From: Candidatus Ruminococcus intestinipullorum
GTDB taxonomy: Bacteria; Bacillota; Clostridia; Lachnospirales; Lachnospiraceae
Direction of reading: 5' to 3'
NCBI GenBank assembly: GCA_018883985.1
Contig: JAHLFA010000059.1
Location: 62,001-126,000, forward strand
Length of the DNA: 64,000 bases
Both the position numbers and the translations under genes were made by a program. Below are positions 34,047 to 43,431 of the stretch, piece after piece. How positions within the stretch are numbered: the stretch's first letter is position 1; every line of letters starts with the position of its first letter. Under the pieces are notes generated by a model. It was not told the origin of the DNA, ran no database searches, and worked only from the letters and a program-made list of their open reading frames with translations.

Positions 34047-35123
34047 ATGTTACGAATCGGAATGCTGACAAGTGGCGGAGATTGCCAGGCTTTAAATGCA
34101 GCAATGCGTGGAGTTGTCAAAGGAATCTGTACAAAACGGGATGATGTAGAGATTTATGGATTTGAAGATGGGTACAAAGGATTAATCTATGGAAAATACC
34201 ATATGCTGACAGCAAAAGATTTTTCAGGAATATTAACAAAAGGTGGAACCATATTAGGAACATCCAGACAGCCATTTAAAAAGATGCGTATACCAGATAA
34301 AGATGGATTAGATAAGGTTGAAAGCATGAAACATACATATCACAAGTTGAGTTTAAATTGTCTGGTCGTCTTAGGTGGAAATGGAACTCATAAGACAGCC
34401 AATCTTCTTAGGGAGGAAGGATTAAATGTAATAACACTTCCAAAGACGATTGACAATGATTTATGGGGAACAGATATGACATTTGGTTTCCAAAGTGCAG
34501 TGGATATTGCAACAGATACGATTGATAAAATACATACAACAGCAACATCACACAGCAGAGTTTTCATTGTAGAGATTATGGGACATAAGGTAGGACATGT
34601 TACATTGCACGCAGGAATTGCAGGTGGTGCAGATGTGATTCTTTTGCCAGAAATTCCTTATGACATTGATGTGATTGCAGGAGTTATTGAAAAGCGTGCT
34701 ACACAGGGGAAAAGATTTACAATTATTGCAGTAGCAGAAGGAGCGATTTCAAAAGAAGATGCAAAATTAAAAAAGAAGCAGTATAAAGAAAAACTAGCAA
34801 ACCGTAATTCCCCATCCATTGCTTATGAGCTGGCACAACAGATTCAAAAAAAGACAGATCAAGAGGTTCGTATTACCATTCCAGGACATACACAAAGAGG
34901 AGGTTCTCCATGTGCCTATGATCGTGTATTTGCAACTAGAGTCGGTGCAGCGGCAGCAGAATTGATTGAAAAAGAAGAATATGGGTACATGATTGCTAGT
35001 AAAAATGGAAAAATAACAAAAGTACCACTTCAGGAAGTGGCAGGGAAATTAAAGATGGTAGATCCAGAAGCAGGGATTATCCAAGAAGCCAGAACAATCG
35101 GAATCAGTTTTGGTGATAAATAA
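34047..35123 (+). CDS. pfkA: 6-phosphofructokinase, unusual nucleotide-site residues
   Basis: Phosphorylates fructose-6-phosphate in glycolysis. 358 residues with TSGGDCQALNAAMRG at the start. The donor site reads GGNGT (residues 110-114): Gly113 is the residue that favours ATP, but Asn112 replaces the usual Asp. LPKTIDNDLWGT carries the Lys before TIDND that is typical of PPi-using and group III enzymes. The mix (Gly with Lys) matches ATP-dependent group III enzymes such as those of actinomycetes, with the Asn as an extra oddity. IMGHKVGHVTLHAG and GHTQRGGSP complete the active site. Confidence 0.9.
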   Translation: MLRIGMLTSGGDCQALNAAMRGVVKGICTKRDDVEIYGFEDGYKGLIYGKYHMLTAKDFSGILTKGGTILGTSRQPFKKMRIPDKDGLDKVESMKHTYHKLSLNCLVVLGGNGTHKTANLLREEGLNVITLPKTIDNDLWGTDMTFGFQSAVDIATDTIDKIHTTATSHSRVFIVEIMGHKVGHVTLHAGIAGGADVILLPEIPYDIDVIAGVIEKRATQGKRFTIIAVAEGAISKEDAKLKKKQYKEKLANRNSPSIAYELAQQIQKKTDQEVRITIPGHTQRGGSPCAYDRVFATRVGAAAAELIEKEEYGYMIASKNGKITKVPLQEVAGKLKMVDPEAGIIQEARTIGISFGDK

Positions 35124-35148
35124 GAGTAGGAAGACAGAGGTGTAATTC

Positions 35149-36711
35149 ATGTCGTATACGGCACTTTATCGAAAATTTCGCCCAGCAGAGTTTGAAGATG
35201 TAAAAGGGCAAGAGCATATTATTACAACACTAAAAAACCAAATCGTGGCAAACCGCATTGGACATGCATATCTTTTTTGTGGAACAAGAGGAACTGGTAA
35301 AACAACAGTTGCTAAGATATTTGCAAAAGCAGTCAATTGCGAACATCCAGTGAACGGCAGCCCATGTGGAGAATGTTCGATGTGTAAATCCATTTCAGCA
35401 GGAGTTTCTATGAATGTAATTGAAATAGATGCAGCATCGAACAATGGCGTAGATAATATACGTGAAATTAGAGAAGAGGTGGCGTATCGTCCAACAGAGG
35501 GACGATATAAGGTTTATATTATAGATGAGGTGCATATGCTATCTATAGGAGCGTTTAATGCACTATTGAAAACATTGGAAGAACCACCAGAGTATGTAAT
35601 TTTCATTTTAGCTACAACAGAGGTTCATAAAATTCCAATTACAATTTTATCAAGATGCCAGCACTATGATTTCAAGAGAATTCGTATTGAAACAATTACG
35701 GATAGAATGAAAGAACTAATGGAGGCAGAGCAAGTAGAGGTAGAAGAGCGAGCATTGCGTTATGTAGCCAAGGCGGCAGATGGCTCTATGCGAGATGCCC
35801 TAAGCTTATTGGATCAGTGTATTGCGTTTCACATAGGCGAAAAATTAACCTATGACCATGTACTAGATATACTAGGTGCAGTTGATACAGATATGTTTAG
35901 CAAACTTCTTAGAAATATTATACAGAGAAATGTTTCTAAAGTCCTAGACGTTGTGGAAGACTTAGTTATGCAGGGAAAAGAGTTGACACAACTTACAACA
36001 GATTTCACATGGTATTTGAGAAATCTCTTGCTTGTAAAAACATCTGACCAAATAGAAGATGTTTTAGATGTTTCAACAGAAAATTTACAGCAATTAAAAG
36101 AAGAATCCAAAATGATAGAAGATGACAGGCTTCTTCGCTACATTCGAGTATTTTCAGAGTTATCTGGTGAATTAAAATATGCAGCACATAAAAGGGTACT
36201 CTTAGAAGTTGCGTTGATTCGTCTTTGTACACCATCTATGGAAACGAATACTGACTCCCTTTTGGATAGAATTCGAGCATTAGAGGAAAAAGTTGAAGAA
36301 GGAATGAAAAAGGGAGGCCAAGAGAGAGTTGTTTATGTAGAGAAAGATATGAAGGAAGTTCCACAAACAAAGCCAACCTTACCCAAAGCAGTACCAGAGG
36401 ATATACAAATGGTTGTGAAGAATTTTAGACCTATTATAGATGAGGCATCGGGAGGACTTCGAATTTATTTAAAAAGGGCAAGACTGAGTCTTGCAGGAGA
36501 TAACCGTCTTATGCTTGTATTACCAGATGCATTAGGTGCAGACTTTGTAGGGAGCGAAGAACATATACAAGAGATAGAGGAATTAATAGAAAATCGTATC
36601 GGTAAAAAAGTTGAAATAGAGGTGCGTTATGTAGAAGAAGGACGCAGATTTGAAGATACTTTTGTAGATATAGAGAAGAAAATTAATATGCCGATTCTTG
36701 TAGAGGATTGA
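35149..36711 (+). CDS. dnaX: DNA polymerase III subunit gamma/tau
   Basis: The ATPase of the clamp loader. 520 residues: Walker A GTRGTGKTTVAK (about 44-55), a four-Cys zinc module (CEHPVNGSPCGECSMC), Walker B YIIDEVHML, sensor 1 ATTEVHKIPITILSRC and sensor 2 GSMRDALSLLDQ. The oligomerisation domain follows, then a linker with coiled coil and a short C-terminal tau-like domain. ATG 35149 lies 26 bases after pfkA. The dnaX-ybaB-recR order is conserved across bacteria. Confidence 0.95.
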   Translation: MSYTALYRKFRPAEFEDVKGQEHIITTLKNQIVANRIGHAYLFCGTRGTGKTTVAKIFAKAVNCEHPVNGSPCGECSMCKSISAGVSMNVIEIDAASNNGVDNIREIREEVAYRPTEGRYKVYIIDEVHMLSIGAFNALLKTLEEPPEYVIFILATTEVHKIPITILSRCQHYDFKRIRIETITDRMKELMEAEQVEVEERALRYVAKAADGSMRDALSLLDQCIAFHIGEKLTYDHVLDILGAVDTDMFSKLLRNIIQRNVSKVLDVVEDLVMQGKELTQLTTDFTWYLRNLLLVKTSDQIEDVLDVSTENLQQLKEESKMIEDDRLLRYIRVFSELSGELKYAAHKRVLLEVALIRLCTPSMETNTDSLLDRIRALEEKVEEGMKKGGQERVVYVEKDMKEVPQTKPTLPKAVPEDIQMVVKNFRPIIDEASGGLRIYLKRARLSLAGDNRLMLVLPDALGADFVGSEEHIQEIEELIENRIGKKVEIEVRYVEEGRRFEDTFVDIEKKINMPILVED

Positions 36712-36798
36712 TAGGGAATAGGGATACACAATTTTTGTAAAATATGATATGATAGTCAAGAAACGGTAGAGCCGAAATAGAGTTTTGGAGGAAAAATT

Positions 36799-37152
36799 AT
36801 GGCAAGAAGAGGCGGATTTCCAGGTGGAGGAATGCCTGGGAACATGGCAAATCTAATGAAGCAGGCACAGAAGATGCAAAAGCAGGTGGAAGAGCAGCAA
36901 AAAGAAATGGAAGCCAAAGAATTTACTGCAGCAGCAGGTGGTGGTGCAGTTGAAGTAACAATTTCAGGAAAAAGAGAAGTTCTTAAGGTAAAACTAGATG
37001 AAGAAGTGGTGGATCCTGAAGACATTGAAATGTTAGAGGATTTGATTGTTGCAGCTACAAATGAAGCTCTTCGAAAAGTAGAAGAAGAGTCTAGTTCTGT
37101 AATGTCAAAACTGGCAGGTGGACTTGGCGGAGGAATCCCAGGACTGTTCTAA
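36799..37152 (+). CDS. YbaB/EbfC-family nucleoid-associated protein
   Basis: A 117-residue DNA-binding protein with a Gly/Met-rich start ([20 protein letters not shown]), a helical segment [18 protein letters not shown] and the strand region [19 protein letters not shown]. It forms dimers that bind DNA, in the conserved dnaX-ybaB-recR order. ATG 36799 follows TTTTGGAGGAAAAATT. A hairpin terminator overlaps its end. Confidence 0.94.
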   Translation: MARRGGFPGGGMPGNMANLMKQAQKMQKQVEEQQKEMEAKEFTAAAGGGAVEVTISGKREVLKVKLDEEVVDPEDIEMLEDLIVAATNEALRKVEEESSSVMSKLAGGLGGGIPGLF

Positions 37153-37168
37153 ACGAGCAGTCCTTTTT
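37140..37168 (+). terminator. Rho-independent terminator at the end of ybaB
   Basis: AGGACTG and CAGTCCT enclose TTCTAAACGAG, then TTTTT. The left arm is inside the final codons. recR starts 36 bases later, so read-through or a separate promoter is likely. Confidence 0.7.
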
Positions 37169-37203
37169 AATATGCAAGGATAGGAAAGAATAGGAGTGAC
37201 AAT

Positions 37204-37800
37204 ATGGATTACTATAGCAGTCAAATAAGCCGATTAATAGAAGAATTTTCAAGGCTCCCAGGAATTGGAGCAAAATCGGCACAAAGATTGGCCTTCCATA
37301 TCATTAATATGCCTAAGGAACAAGTAGAAAACTTGGCAAAATCCATTGTAGACGCTAGAAATAACGTGAGATATTGTGCCCAGTGCTGTACATTAACAGA
37401 TAAAGAAATTTGTCCAATTTGCAGCAATTCTAAGAGGGATCAAAGAACGATTATGGTTGTTGAAACCCCAAGGGACTTAGCAGCATATGAAAAAACTGGA
37501 AAATACGATGGAGTTTACCATGTTTTACATGGTGCGATTTCCCCTATGTTAGGCATTGGACCAGGAGATATAAAGCTTAAGGAATTGATGGAGCGTCTAC
37601 AGAAGGATGTTGATGAAGTTATTGTTGCGACAAACTCCAGCCTAGAAGGGGAAACCACAGCGATGTATATTAGTAAGCTTATTAAACCAACTGGAATCAA
37701 AGTGAGTCGTATTGCAAGTGGCGTACCAGTAGGCGGAGATTTAGAGTATATTGATGAAGTAACATTGTTGCGTGCTTTGGAAGGAAGAACAGAGCTTTAA
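37204..37800 (+). CDS. recR: Recombination protein RecR
   Basis: Part of the RecFOR pathway that loads RecA at gaps. 198 residues: helix-hairpin-helix [14 protein letters not shown] (about 18-31), a four-Cys zinc finger ([16 protein letters not shown] region), and a Toprim domain with [15 protein letters not shown] and [12 protein letters not shown]. The conserved C-terminal [20 protein letters not shown] is present. ATG 37204 after GGAGTGACAAT. Confidence 0.97.
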   Translation: MDYYSSQISRLIEEFSRLPGIGAKSAQRLAFHIINMPKEQVENLAKSIVDARNNVRYCAQCCTLTDKEICPICSNSKRDQRTIMVVETPRDLAAYEKTGKYDGVYHVLHGAISPMLGIGPGDIKLKELMERLQKDVDEVIVATNSSLEGETTAMYISKLIKPTGIKVSRIASGVPVGGDLEYIDEVTLLRALEGRTEL

Positions 37801-37819
37801 GAAAAGGAATTGATAGGAG

Positions 37820-38914
37820 ATGAATAAGAAAAAAGTAACATCTTCGGATGTGGCAAAGCTTGCTGGTGTATCACAGACAACAGTATCGATGATTCTAAAT
37901 AAAAAATATAACGTTTCCTTTTCAAAAGAGGTAATTCAAAAGGTAGAACAAGCGGCAGAGGAATTAGGCTATACCCTGCCAAAGCGACGTGTTTTAAAAG
38001 AAGGGAAAAAGGAAAAGTTATTAGTTGTTTTTTGTCCGAATTTGACAAATCCATACTACGTAATGCTGCTTCAGGGAATTGAAGCTCGGGCTACAGAACA
38101 AGGGTATGGATTATATATATGTAATACGCAGAGGGATTTAAAATTAGAGGAAAGATATTTGAAGATGCTCCCATCTTTAAATCCTCAAGGCGTTATTTAT
38201 AGCTGTAACCCAAGTAGTTGCTATATGCCTATAGTAGAAGAGCTTTCTAAAAGAATTCCAATAGCTGTAATTAATAATCAAAATGAACATCTAAATGTAG
38301 ATGCAGTGGAATTAGATAATTCCAAGCTAGGACGTATCATGGCAAGACATTTACTAGACCTTGGACACACACATGTAGCGTATATAGCCCCACCACTTAC
38401 GGTACGTCAAAAACAACGTTCCAAAAGAGTAGAGGGGTTCTTGAAAGAGTTTCAAGAGGCTGGATTTGGAGAAAATGTTATTATTAAGGCAGCAGATGAA
38501 CAAATAGATAAAGATGTTCCAGGTATCGATTCAGAATATAGAATCGGATACGATTTAACAAAAGAACTACTAAAAGAACGGGCATCCGTTACAGCAATTG
38601 TAGGTTTGAATGATATGATAGCATTTGGAATCTTAGATGCATTACATGAAGCAAAATATAAAGTTCCAGCAGATATGTCGGTTATGGGATGTGATAATAC
38701 ATTATTTGGTCAGATTCATAATATTTCTCTAACAACAGTAGAACATTTTGTATTGTGTAAGGGTAGAGATGCCTGCGATATTATTATGAAAAAAATCAAG
38801 ACTGGAAGTAAGAAATATGCAGGAATTCAGCCTGTTAGTATTTATCATGTAGAGTATGAACCAAAGATTGTTGTACGAAAGACGACAGGATATGCTCGCT
38901 TGAAAAAAAGATGA
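37820..38914 (+). CDS. LacI/PurR-family transcriptional regulator
   Basis: A 364-residue repressor-type protein. The helix-turn-helix and hinge are at residues 5-60 (TSSDVAKLAGVSQTTVSMIL). A periplasmic-binding-protein-like effector domain follows, with FCPNLTNPYYVMLLQGIE, LDLGHTHVAYIAPP and the late VMGCDNTLFGQIHNISLTTV. The effector is unknown, most likely a sugar or sugar phosphate. Palindromes in the 233-base gap between this gene and the transaldolase gene are candidate operators. Confidence 0.9.
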   Translation: MNKKKVTSSDVAKLAGVSQTTVSMILNKKYNVSFSKEVIQKVEQAAEELGYTLPKRRVLKEGKKEKLLVVFCPNLTNPYYVMLLQGIEARATEQGYGLYICNTQRDLKLEERYLKMLPSLNPQGVIYSCNPSSCYMPIVEELSKRIPIAVINNQNEHLNVDAVELDNSKLGRIMARHLLDLGHTHVAYIAPPLTVRQKQRSKRVEGFLKEFQEAGFGENVIIKAADEQIDKDVPGIDSEYRIGYDLTKELLKERASVTAIVGLNDMIAFGILDALHEAKYKVPADMSVMGCDNTLFGQIHNISLTTVEHFVLCKGRDACDIIMKKIKTGSKKYAGIQPVSIYHVEYEPKIVVRKTTGYARLKKR

Positions 38915-39077
38915 AATTAATATAAAACGTAAATTATTAATAATAAAGAAGCTGAAATATATCGTAATATAAGGTTTTGTTAGGGTATAAGAATAGAATA
39001 TAGTATTTTAGGATAGTATTTTAATTAATAATATGTTATTATTAATAGGGTAAAATTATTAATAAAAAATGGCTCTA
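38915..39077 (+). promoter_or_regulatory. AT-rich leader with repeated ATTAATAAT dyads
   Basis: The gap holds no gene. It contains a perfect dyad, ATTAATAATA-TGT-TATTATTAAT (39024-39046), and further copies of TTATTAATAA near 38933 and 39055, just before the -35 box at 39078. These are candidate operators for the pentose-phosphate genes, possibly for the LacI-type regulator next door. Confidence 0.5.
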
Positions 39078-39106
39078 TTGACCTGTTTCCTTGGAATTTA
39101 TATAAT
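39078..39106 (+). promoter_or_regulatory. sigma-A type promoter for the transaldolase-transketolase operon
   Basis: TTGACC (39078-39083), 17-base spacer, TATAAT (39101-39106). Followed by AAGGAGG and ATG 39148. Confidence 0.8.
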
Positions 39107-39147
39107 CAAAATATATGATATCGAGAGGTTTCAAGGAGGATTAAAAC

Positions 39148-39801
39148 ATGAAATTTTTTATTGACACAGCAAATGTAGAAGACATTAAAAAAGCGAATGC
39201 TATGGGAGTGATTTGTGGTGTTACAACAAACCCATCCTTAATCGCAAAAGAAGGTCGTGTATTTGAAGAAGTAATCGCAGAGATTGCATCTATCGTAGAT
39301 GGACCAATTAGTGGAGAAGTAAAAGCAACTACTGTTGACGCTGAAGGCATGATTAAAGAAGGACGTGAAATTGCGAAGATTCATCCTAACATGGTAGTAA
39401 AAATTCCTATGACAGTAGAAGGATTGAAAGCATGTAAAGTACTTTCATCTGAAGGTATTAAGACAAACGTTACTTTGATTTTCAGTGCAAATCAAGCGTT
39501 GCTTGCAGCAAGAGCTGGTGCTACATATGTTTCTCCATTCTTAGGAAGATTGGATGATATTTCTGTTCGTGGAACAGATTTGATTTCTGAAATCGTTCAG
39601 ATGTTTGATGTAGCAGGAATTGAAACAGAGATTATTGCAGCAAGTGTAAGAAATCCAATTCATATTACAGATTGTGCAATTGCAGGAGCTGACATTGCGA
39701 CAGTACCATACAACGTAATTGAGCAAATGACACACCACCCATTGACAGATGCTGGAATTGAAAAGTTTCAGGCAGATTATAAGGCTGTTTTCGGAGAGTA
39801 A
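39148..39801 (+). CDS. Transaldolase, FSA/TalC type
   Basis: A 217-residue small transaldolase or fructose-6-phosphate aldolase. Motifs: [16 protein letters not shown], the substrate loop [13 protein letters not shown], the Schiff-base lysine in [42 protein letters not shown] (read in two parts) and [13 protein letters not shown]. It is the first gene of an operon with split transketolase, the non-oxidative pentose phosphate branch. The small form does not distinguish aldolase from transaldolase, but the neighbours favour transaldolase. Confidence 0.93.
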   Translation: MKFFIDTANVEDIKKANAMGVICGVTTNPSLIAKEGRVFEEVIAEIASIVDGPISGEVKATTVDAEGMIKEGREIAKIHPNMVVKIPMTVEGLKACKVLSSEGIKTNVTLIFSANQALLAARAGATYVSPFLGRLDDISVRGTDLISEIVQMFDVAGIETEIIAASVRNPIHITDCAIAGADIATVPYNVIEQMTHHPLTDAGIEKFQADYKAVFGE

Positions 39802-39816
39802 AAGCAGGAGGAAATC

Positions 39817-40653
39817 ATGAATAAATTAGAATTGATGAAGACTGCAAATGAGGTTCGCAAGGGAATTGTGACAGCTGTACATAGTGCAAAGGCTGGACAC
39901 CCAGGTGGTTCCTTATCAGCAGCAGATATTTTTACATACCTTTATTTTGAAGAAATGAATATTGACCCAGCAGACCCTAAGAAAGCAAATCGAGATCGAT
40001 TTGTACTTTCAAAAGGACATACAGCTCCAGGTCTTTATTCTGTACTTGCACAGAGAGGATATTTTCCAAAAGAAGATTTAAAAACACTTCGCCATACAGG
40101 TTCTTATTTACAAGGACATCCAGATATGAAGCATATACCAGGTGTAGATATGTCTTCTGGTTCTTTGGGACAGGGAATTTCAGCAGCAGTAGGTATGGCA
40201 ATCGCAGGAAAATTGGATCAAGCAGATTTCCGTGTATATACTCTAGTTGGAGATGGAGAAATCCAAGAAGGTCAAGTATGGGAAGCAGCTATGTTAGCAT
40301 CACATAAAGAATTAGACAATCTTGTAGTAATCGTAGATAATAACAATCTTCAGATTGATGGTGCAATTACTGAAGTTAACTCTCCATACCCAATTGATAA
40401 AAAGTTTGAAGCATTTAACTTCCATGTAATTAATATCGATGGAAATGATTTTGAACAGATTGATGCTGCATTTAAAGAAGCAAAACAAGTAAAAGGACGT
40501 CCAACAGCTATTGTAGCAAAGACAGTAAAAGGAAAAGGTGTATCCTTTATGGAAAACCAAGCTGGATGGCATGGAAAAGCACCTAATGATGAGCAGTACG
40601 CACAAGCTATGGCAGATTTAGAGAAAGTAGGTGAAGCATTATGTCAGATGTAA
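39817..40653 (+). CDS. Transketolase, N-terminal subunit
   Basis: The thiamine-diphosphate-binding half of a split transketolase, which moves two-carbon units between sugar phosphates. 278 residues with HSAKAGHPGGSLSAADI, LSKGHTAPGLYS, SSGSLGQGISAAVGMA and the ThDP/metal motif GDGEIQEGQVWEAAMLAS to NNNLQIDG. 15 bases after the transaldolase gene, and overlapping the C-terminal subunit gene by 13 bases. Confidence 0.95.
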   Translation: MNKLELMKTANEVRKGIVTAVHSAKAGHPGGSLSAADIFTYLYFEEMNIDPADPKKANRDRFVLSKGHTAPGLYSVLAQRGYFPKEDLKTLRHTGSYLQGHPDMKHIPGVDMSSGSLGQGISAAVGMAIAGKLDQADFRVYTLVGDGEIQEGQVWEAAMLASHKELDNLVVIVDNNNLQIDGAITEVNSPYPIDKKFEAFNFHVINIDGNDFEQIDAAFKEAKQVKGRPTAIVAKTVKGKGVSFMENQAGWHGKAPNDEQYAQAMADLEKVGEALCQM

Positions 40654-41582
40654 AGAAAATTGCAACAAGAGATAGTTACGGTAATGCTTTGGCCGAACTA
40701 GGATTAGAAAATGAAAATGTAGTAGTATTAGATGCAGACTTAGCAGAGGCAACAAAGACAGGTACATTTAAAAAAGCATGCCCAGAGCGTTTCATTGATT
40801 GTGGAATTGCTGAAAGTAATATGATGGGCGTTGCAGCAGGTCTTGCAGCAGCAGGAAAAGTACCATTTGCAAGTTCATTTGCAATGTTTGCAGCAGGTCG
40901 TGCATTTGAGCAGATTAGAAACTCTATCGGTTACCCACATTTGAATGTAAAAATCGGGGCAACACATGCAGGTATTTCTGTAGGTGAGGATGGAGCAACA
41001 CATCAGTGTAATGAAGATATTGCCTTGATGAGAACAATTCCAGGTATGGTAGTAATTAACCCATCTGATGATGTAGAAGCAAGGGCAGCTGTTAGAGCAG
41101 CTTATGAGCATGAAGGTCCAGTATATATGCGTTTCGGACGTTTAGCTGTACCAGTAATTAATGATACACCAGATTATAAGTTTGAACTTGGAAAAGGTGT
41201 AGTATTAAGAGAAGGAAAAGATTTAACAATCGTTGCAACAGGACTTCCAGTAGCAAATTGCTTGGAAGTAGCTGAAAAGTTAGCAGAAGATGGAATTGAT
41301 GCAAAAGTGATTAATATTCATACAATCAAACCATTGGACGAAGAATTGATTATCAAAGCAGCAAAAGAAACTGGAAAAGTTGTTACAGTTGAAGAACATT
41401 CTGTTATTGGTGGACTTGGAAGTGCAGTATGTGATGTATTGGCTGAGAAAGCTCCAACACAGGTTTTAAAAATCGGTGTAAATGATACATTTGGTGAGTC
41501 AGGTCCAGCACTTGAATTGTTGAAGAAGTATGGTTTAGATACAGATGGCATTTATGAAAAAGTAAAAGCATTTGTAAAATAA
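40641..41582 (+). CDS. Transketolase, C-terminal subunit
   Basis: The second half of the split enzyme: the pyrimidine-binding domain and the C-terminal domain. 313 residues with VVLDADLAEATKTGTFK, FIDCGIAESNMMGVAAGLA (Glu activates ThDP), GATHAGISVGEDGATHQ and the late VVTVEEHSVIGGLGSAV. The two subunits together make the active site. A strong terminator follows. Confidence 0.95.
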   Translation: MSDVKKIATRDSYGNALAELGLENENVVVLDADLAEATKTGTFKKACPERFIDCGIAESNMMGVAAGLAAAGKVPFASSFAMFAAGRAFEQIRNSIGYPHLNVKIGATHAGISVGEDGATHQCNEDIALMRTIPGMVVINPSDDVEARAAVRAAYEHEGPVYMRFGRLAVPVINDTPDYKFELGKGVVLREGKDLTIVATGLPVANCLEVAEKLAEDGIDAKVINIHTIKPLDEELIIKAAKETGKVVTVEEHSVIGGLGSAVCDVLAEKAPTQVLKIGVNDTFGESGPALELLKKYGLDTDGIYEKVKAFVK

Positions 41583-41598
41583 ATATAGAAAAAATAAT

Positions 41599-41649
41599 CT
41601 CCCTAATCTGTAGTTATAGTGACAGGTTAGGGAGTTTTTGTGTTATGAT
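41599..41649 (+). terminator. Rho-independent terminator after transketolase
   Basis: CTCCCTAA and TTAGGGAG, with CTGT/ACAG inside the loop, followed by TTTTT. Confidence 0.85.
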
Positions 41650-41678
41650 ATATAAAAATATAAAGTGGGGGAACAACA

Positions 41679-42143
41679 ATGCTGAAAAAGAAACGACAAA
41701 AATGGGAAAAAGAGTTTTATGAATGTATTCAGGATATTGCAAAGCATCCTGTTGTATTAAGAATGAAATTATATCCACATCATGGGACAACAAACTGTTA
41801 TCAACATTGCTTACATGTAGCCTATTACAATTATATGTGGTGTCGTTTTTTTCATTTAGATGCACGCTCTGCAGCTAGAGGTGGAATGCTTCACGATTTA
41901 TTTTTATATGACTGGCACACACATGCAAGAGAAACGGGCAATCGTTTTCATGGTCTGACACATCCTAAGACAGCCTTAGATCATGCAAAGCGATTATTTC
42001 AATTGAACTCAGCTGAAATAGATGTAATTAGAAGCCATATGTGGCCATTAACTTTATTTAGTATTCCTCATACAAGAGAGGGATGGATTACAACCTTGAC
42101 AGATAAATATTGTGGAGCCTGTGAAACAAGTAAACGTAAATAA
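41679..42143 (+). CDS. HD-domain phosphohydrolase-like protein
   Basis: A 154-residue HD protein. Metal ligands are in NCYQHCLHVAYYN (His), GMLHDLFLYDWH (the HD pair) and a late TDKYCGACE (Asp). The family hydrolyses phosphate esters such as nucleotides. The specific substrate is not known, and the neighbours do not help. ATG 41679 follows GTGGGGGAA. A 140-base gap with no clear feature separates it from the LysM gene. Confidence 0.8.
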   Translation: MLKKKRQKWEKEFYECIQDIAKHPVVLRMKLYPHHGTTNCYQHCLHVAYYNYMWCRFFHLDARSAARGGMLHDLFLYDWHTHARETGNRFHGLTHPKTALDHAKRLFQLNSAEIDVIRSHMWPLTLFSIPHTREGWITTLTDKYCGACETSKRK

Positions 42144-42283
42144 ATGAAAAAGATATTTTGTCGAATTTACCTGACACCAACTGATAAAATCGGCCTTTTT
42201 AGTATGCTATTCTCTTAGTCAATCGAGAGCGTATAAAAGATTTCTCGAAAAATTATCAGAATTTTATCAGGAGGTTTTATATC

Positions 42284-43369
42284 ATGGGAAGACAGATACC
42301 AAAAAATGTACGCCAAATAGGAAATGTAAGTGATAGTCCAAAAATTTATGTAGAAGATTATGTAGATACTTTTTTGTTACAAATGTGTGATAAAGCAAAA
42401 GAACAAAGTGTAGGAGCTTTTTTAATTGGGGATGTTGAAAAAACAGAAGGGGAGGATTATGTATATATTTATGGTGCAGTACAGATGCAAGAGTTAAAGC
42501 AGTCTGGAAATGAGTACATTATTGATGAACAAACATGGAAAAGAGCATATGAAGATTGTAAGCAGTATTTTGAAGACGGAGAAATGTTAGGGTGGTTCGT
42601 TACAGGGCCAGGTATCAAGCTAGGAACAGATAAAGCAATGATAAAACTACACAAAAAATCTTTCCCGAAACAAAATACTGTTTTTATTATTAAAGAATCT
42701 GTGGAGAAAGAAGAGGTGTATTTTGTACATAAACTAAACGATTTGATAGAGTTAGGCGGGCATTATACATATTATGAGAAAAATCCGTGTATGCAAAATT
42801 ATATGATTTCTGTGCGTAGAAAAAATGGAGTGTCCCCCTCGGAGAATGTGGAAGATAGAGCTGCAAAGGACTTTCGTAATATGGTACGCAGCAGGGAAAT
42901 GAAAATGCAAAGAAAGAACAATCGGTTCGTCTATGCAGTAAGCTCTATCCTAGTGCTAATAGTAGTTATTATGGGAATAACAACTTTAAATAACTTTGAT
43001 AAGATGAAGTCTGTACAAGATACTTTAAAGTATTTAGCCGATAACTCAAAACAAGAAACGTCCAAGCAAATAGTGGAAACAAATGCAGCTTTAGAGGAGG
43101 GACAAGCAGAGGAACAAATGGAGGTGCCAAAGGAAGAAACACCCACTGAGCCTACACAAAGTTCTGCCACAAATGATACGACAGAACAAGGAGAGGGGAG
43201 TGAAGAATCTTTTGGAGATGGTATCTATGAAGTCCAACAAGGCGATACACTTGCAACGATTAGCCGTAAAGCATATGGAGATGTTTCACATGTAGAGTCT
43301 ATCTGTCAGATGAATGGAATTACAGATGGAAATCTGATTTATGTAGGACAAAAATTGCTATTGCCATAA
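42284..43369 (+). CDS. LysM-domain membrane protein with an MPN-like N-terminal region
   Basis: A 361-residue protein. Residues about 15-190 resemble a Mov34/MPN fold (QMCDKAKEQSVGAFLIGDVE, YVYIYGAVQMQ, MLGWFVTGPGIKLG) but lack the HxH...D metal site of active JAMM proteases. One membrane helix (about 217-235, VSSILVLIVVIMG) is followed by a low-complexity Glu/Thr linker and a C-terminal LysM (about 314-360, YEVQQGDTLATISRKAYGD) that would bind peptidoglycan or chitin-like glycans. Topology: the MPN-like part inside, LysM outside. ATG 42284 follows CAGGAGG. Function unknown. Confidence 0.75.
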   Translation: MGRQIPKNVRQIGNVSDSPKIYVEDYVDTFLLQMCDKAKEQSVGAFLIGDVEKTEGEDYVYIYGAVQMQELKQSGNEYIIDEQTWKRAYEDCKQYFEDGEMLGWFVTGPGIKLGTDKAMIKLHKKSFPKQNTVFIIKESVEKEEVYFVHKLNDLIELGGHYTYYEKNPCMQNYMISVRRKNGVSPSENVEDRAAKDFRNMVRSREMKMQRKNNRFVYAVSSILVLIVVIMGITTLNNFDKMKSVQDTLKYLADNSKQETSKQIVETNAALEEGQAEEQMEVPKEETPTEPTQSSATNDTTEQGEGSEESFGDGIYEVQQGDTLATISRKAYGDVSHVESICQMNGITDGNLIYVGQKLLLP

Positions 43370-43431
43370 GATAGTGATATAATGTGAGAGATTCATTGAT
43401 AATAAACAAAAGAAAAGACAGGGAGAAGCTT

